From Brevibacillus_C sp046036945 (GTDB lineage: Bacteria > Bacillota > Bacilli > Brevibacillales > Brevibacillaceae): a DNA stretch of 64,000 nt. Position numbers and translations under genes: made by a program. Of this stretch, positions 62,335 to 64,000 are shown piece by piece. The DNA is taken from assembly GCF_046036945.1 (NCBI RefSeq), contig NZ_JBJQOQ010000003.1, positions 168,878 through 232,877 of the forward strand, written 5' to 3'. The notes under the pieces were generated by a model, which searched no databases, was not told the DNA's origin, and saw nothing but the letters and a program-made list of their open reading frames with translations. Within the stretch, counting starts at the first letter, position 1; each line of letters starts with the position of its first letter.

Positions 62335-62601
62335 ATGCCAAATATCAAATCCGCTATTAAGCGTACAAAGCAGATCGAAAAACGCCGCTTGCAGCGCGCT
62401 TCGCAAAAATCCGACCTGCGTACTGCAGTGAAAAACTTTGAAAAAGCAGTTGCCGCTAATGATCTGGAGCTAGCGAAATCTACCCTTCTGGTGGCAGTCA
62501 AAAAACTGGACAAAGCCGCTACGAAAGGACTTATCCATAAAAACGCAGCGAATCGCAAAAAATCCCGCCTGATGAAAAAACTGAACGAGCTCTCTGCTTA
62601 A
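62335..62601 (+). CDS. rpsT: Small-subunit ribosomal protein S20
   Basis: 88 aa, basic, all-helical: MPNIKSAIKRTKQIEKRR, then LDKAATKGLIHKNAANRKKSRL. Binds 16S rRNA early in 30S assembly. ATG 62335 after AAGGAGGTGACATAC; an earlier in-frame ATG overlaps that site. Monocistronic, with its own terminator. Confidence 0.98.
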   Translation: MPNIKSAIKRTKQIEKRRLQRASQKSDLRTAVKNFEKAVAANDLELAKSTLLVAVKKLDKAATKGLIHKNAANRKKSRLMKKLNELSA

Positions 62602-62618
62602 GCAGCTATGCAGGCGAA

Positions 62619-62654
62619 AACCCCCGGATCGAGTGTCCGGGGGTTTGTCTTTTG
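62619..62654. terminator. Bidirectional terminator between rpsT and holA
   Basis: AACCCCCGGA / TCCGGGGGTT stem with a 7-base loop, then TTTGTCTTTTG on the plus strand and AAAA on the left for the minus strand. Confidence 0.9.
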
Positions 62655-62670
62655 TCATCTCACTGATTAG

Positions 62671-63720
62671 CTAATGACCCGCCTTCGCCGTCTGAAGCTG
62701 GGCAGCTACCTGCGTCATGAATACCTCCAGGGCAATCCGCTTGTCCACCTGGCCCGACTTCATCCGAAAATCTTCCTCAGCCAAGATCCCCAGCAAGCGT
62801 CGCAAACCTGCTTCGTCAAAGTGCCTCGCCTGCTCCATCGCTTTCTTCACAGCGTACGGGTGCACCTTGAGCATGCCGGCCAGCTGCTGTTGTGTATAAC
62901 CGCGAGGGGCCCACATCTTGATGTGCAAAAGCATCCGGATCTGCCTCGCCAACAGCGCCAACAGCCGAATCGGCTCTTCGCCTGTTTTGAGACAATCGTA
63001 GAGGATGCGGAAGGCTTCATTCAGCTGTCCTCCGACTACCGCCTCCACCAAGGCGAACACATTCTGTTCCAGCGTTCTGGATGCGAGCAGTTCGATTACC
63101 TGATCCGTTATGACAGCGTCTTGATTCCCCGTGTAGAGCGCCATTTTTTCCAGCTCTTTGTCGAGCAGGCGAAGATCGCTTCCTACCCGCTCCACCAATT
63201 TCATCGCCTCTGGGCGCTCTATCCGCGCCTGATACTGCTTCGCCCTTCGCTCCACCCACCCGTACAGGTCAGCGGCCTGGAGCGGTTGAAAAGGGACGAC
63301 GACTGCCTTTTGATGCAAGGCTTTGACCAATTTTTTTCGCTCATCCAGCTTGTCCGCATTCACGCGTAAGATGACGGCAGTGTACTCGGCCGGCTCGTCC
63401 AAATAGCGGATCAGTTCATCCGCGTCAACCTCCACCTTGCTCGGCGGTTTCACCCCTGTCAGGAAGAAGGCATTATCCGCCAAAACAAGGCGATGTTCCG
63501 CCAAGAACGGCAGTGTTTCGGCATCCTGCAAAATGGCGGAAAGCGGTGTTTCCGCACAGTCGTATTGGCTTACATTGAGATCTGCGTATTCTGGATCAAT
63601 CAACTCGGAGCGCAGAAGCTTTACAAACTCCTCCATCAGAAAGGTTTCCGCTCCGTATAAAACGTAGAGCGGAGCAATCCGCTTCGCTTTAATCTCCCTT
63701 ACTACCTCGTGCAGCGGCAT
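62671..63720 (-). CDS. holA: DNA polymerase III delta subunit
   Basis: Clamp-loader wrench that opens the sliding clamp. 349 aa with PLYVLYGAETFLMEEFVKLL near 18 (family signature), a degenerate AAA+ fold without Walker residues, and a C-terminal helical collar ending LEVFMTQVA. The start is ATG 63720, 7 bases after GGAGG. Convergent with rpsT, as in other Bacillales (yqeN). Confidence 0.94.
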   Translation of the reverse strand: MPLHEVVREIKAKRIAPLYVLYGAETFLMEEFVKLLRSELIDPEYADLNVSQYDCAETPLSAILQDAETLPFLAEHRLVLADNAFFLTGVKPPSKVEVDADELIRYLDEPAEYTAVILRVNADKLDERKKLVKALHQKAVVVPFQPLQAADLYGWVERRAKQYQARIERPEAMKLVERVGSDLRLLDKELEKMALYTGNQDAVITDQVIELLASRTLEQNVFALVEAVVGGQLNEAFRILYDCLKTGEEPIRLLALLARQIRMLLHIKMWAPRGYTQQQLAGMLKVHPYAVKKAMEQARHFDEAGLRRLLGILAEEDFRMKSGQVDKRIALEVFMTQVAAQLQTAKAGH

Positions 63721-63785
63721 AAGCATACCTCCGTTCACCGGCCGAGAATCAATTCCTTTATTATATCATTGCGAAAAGGGCAACA

Positions 63786-63813
63786 CAAAAGCTGCGGCTT
63801 TAAGCCGCAGCTT
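63786..63813 (-). terminator. Terminator of a gene upstream of holA
   Basis: AAGCTGCGGCTT (63789-63800) / AAGCCGCAGCTT (63802-63813), perfect 12-bp stem, with TTTTG on the minus strand. It would end a minus-strand gene lying beyond the window (comEC is usual there). Confidence 0.75.
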
Positions 63814-63882
63814 GCGTGCAGTGGGCGCGTTTATGTAAACGTCTAGGCAGAAGTCCCGGGTCTTATCTTCTTCCTAAACGGT

Positions 63883-63963
63883 AAGCAGGGGGGCGATACT
63901 GTACTATACGCTTTGCTGCTTCATGTGGTGCTGGTCTGCAGCCGCACTCCCCTGCTTTTTTTT
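63883..63963 (+). ncRNA. Candidate structured RNA
   Basis: AAGCAGGGG (63883-63891) pairs with CCCCTGCTT (63949-63957), enclosing about 57 bases with further internal pairing, and an eight-T run follows. No ORF of note. Could be a small RNA, an over-long terminator, or the leader/trailer of a gene outside the window. Confidence 0.35.
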
Positions 63964-64000
63964 CTACGACTGACCAATTATCTAACAAGGATTTCCAATC

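Noticed and set aside
1..64000. CRISPR arrays, rRNA genes, intact transposases
   Set aside because: No regularly spaced direct repeats, no rRNA-like sequence and no DDE or serine/tyrosine recombinase gene was seen.

Overview
The window reads as chromosome of an endospore-forming, rod-type Firmicute (order Bacillales), probably a GC-rich relative of Brevibacillus. This rests on the block holA, rpsT, gpr, spoIIP, yqxA, lepA, hemW, hrcA, grpE, dnaK, dnaJ, prmA, rsmE, mtaB plus a yqeW-like transporter, on strong GGAGG ribosome-binding sites with many GTG and TTG starts, and on SigA, SigG-like and CIRCE signals. The genus is inferred from gene order and base composition, not tested.

Layout. 1-10 kb: partial glycerol kinase (apparent ATA start), D-Ala-D-Ala ligase, a small sporulation-like gene, a class III PLP enzyme resembling PbfA, a MATE exporter, an RlmI-type methyltransferase, a Na/Pi transporter, and an in-frame NUDIX-DeoC fusion. 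10-21.5 kb: mtaB, rsmE, prmA, dnaJ, dnaK, grpE, hrcA (with CIRCE), hemW, lepA. 21.8-27 kb: AT-rich ctaB, an XRE-cupin regulator, an orphan branched-chain-type binding protein, an alpha/beta hydrolase and an atypical SHMT-like enzyme. 27-28.7 kb: an AT-rich patch with a conserved orphan protein, two tRNA-Ala(GGC) remnants, an RCC1-repeat remnant and two halves of a dispersed repeat. 28.7-34.8 kb: a MurNAc or amino-sugar ABC operon (murR-like, binding protein, two permeases, sugar kinase, murQ). 35-37.4 kb: a HAD phosphatase and an ECF sigma/anti-sigma pair. 37.6-44.5 kb: an oligopeptide ABC operon ending in a Xaa-Pro peptidase. 44.6-46.1 kb: yqxA and spoIIP. 46.3-49.1 kb: a b-type cytochrome/molybdopterin fusion, a membrane-anchored unknown and a 2-hydroxyacid dehydrogenase. 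49.2-58.5 kb: a TRAP-fed sugar-acid operon. 58.7-60.6 kb: its PrpR-like regulator. 61-63.7 kb: gpr, rpsT, holA.

The ancestral sporulation/heat-shock block has been opened at two places (lepA/yqxA and spoIIP/gpr), and both gaps hold nutrient-uptake modules on the same strand. The most interesting module is at 49-60.6 kb. A DUF1537 kinase, a PdxA2-type dehydrogenase, a TRAP transporter, a LarA-like nickel-pincer racemase homologue, an aldehyde dehydrogenase and an iron alcohol dehydrogenase together suggest C2 epimerisation of a four-carbon sugar acid (for example D-erythronate to D-threonate), then phosphorylation and oxidative decarboxylation to DHAP. Its PrpR-like regulator lacks the GAFTGA loop and has an altered Walker B, so it is unlikely to act through sigma-54. 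Repeated TTGCAAC boxes before the operon are candidate operators.
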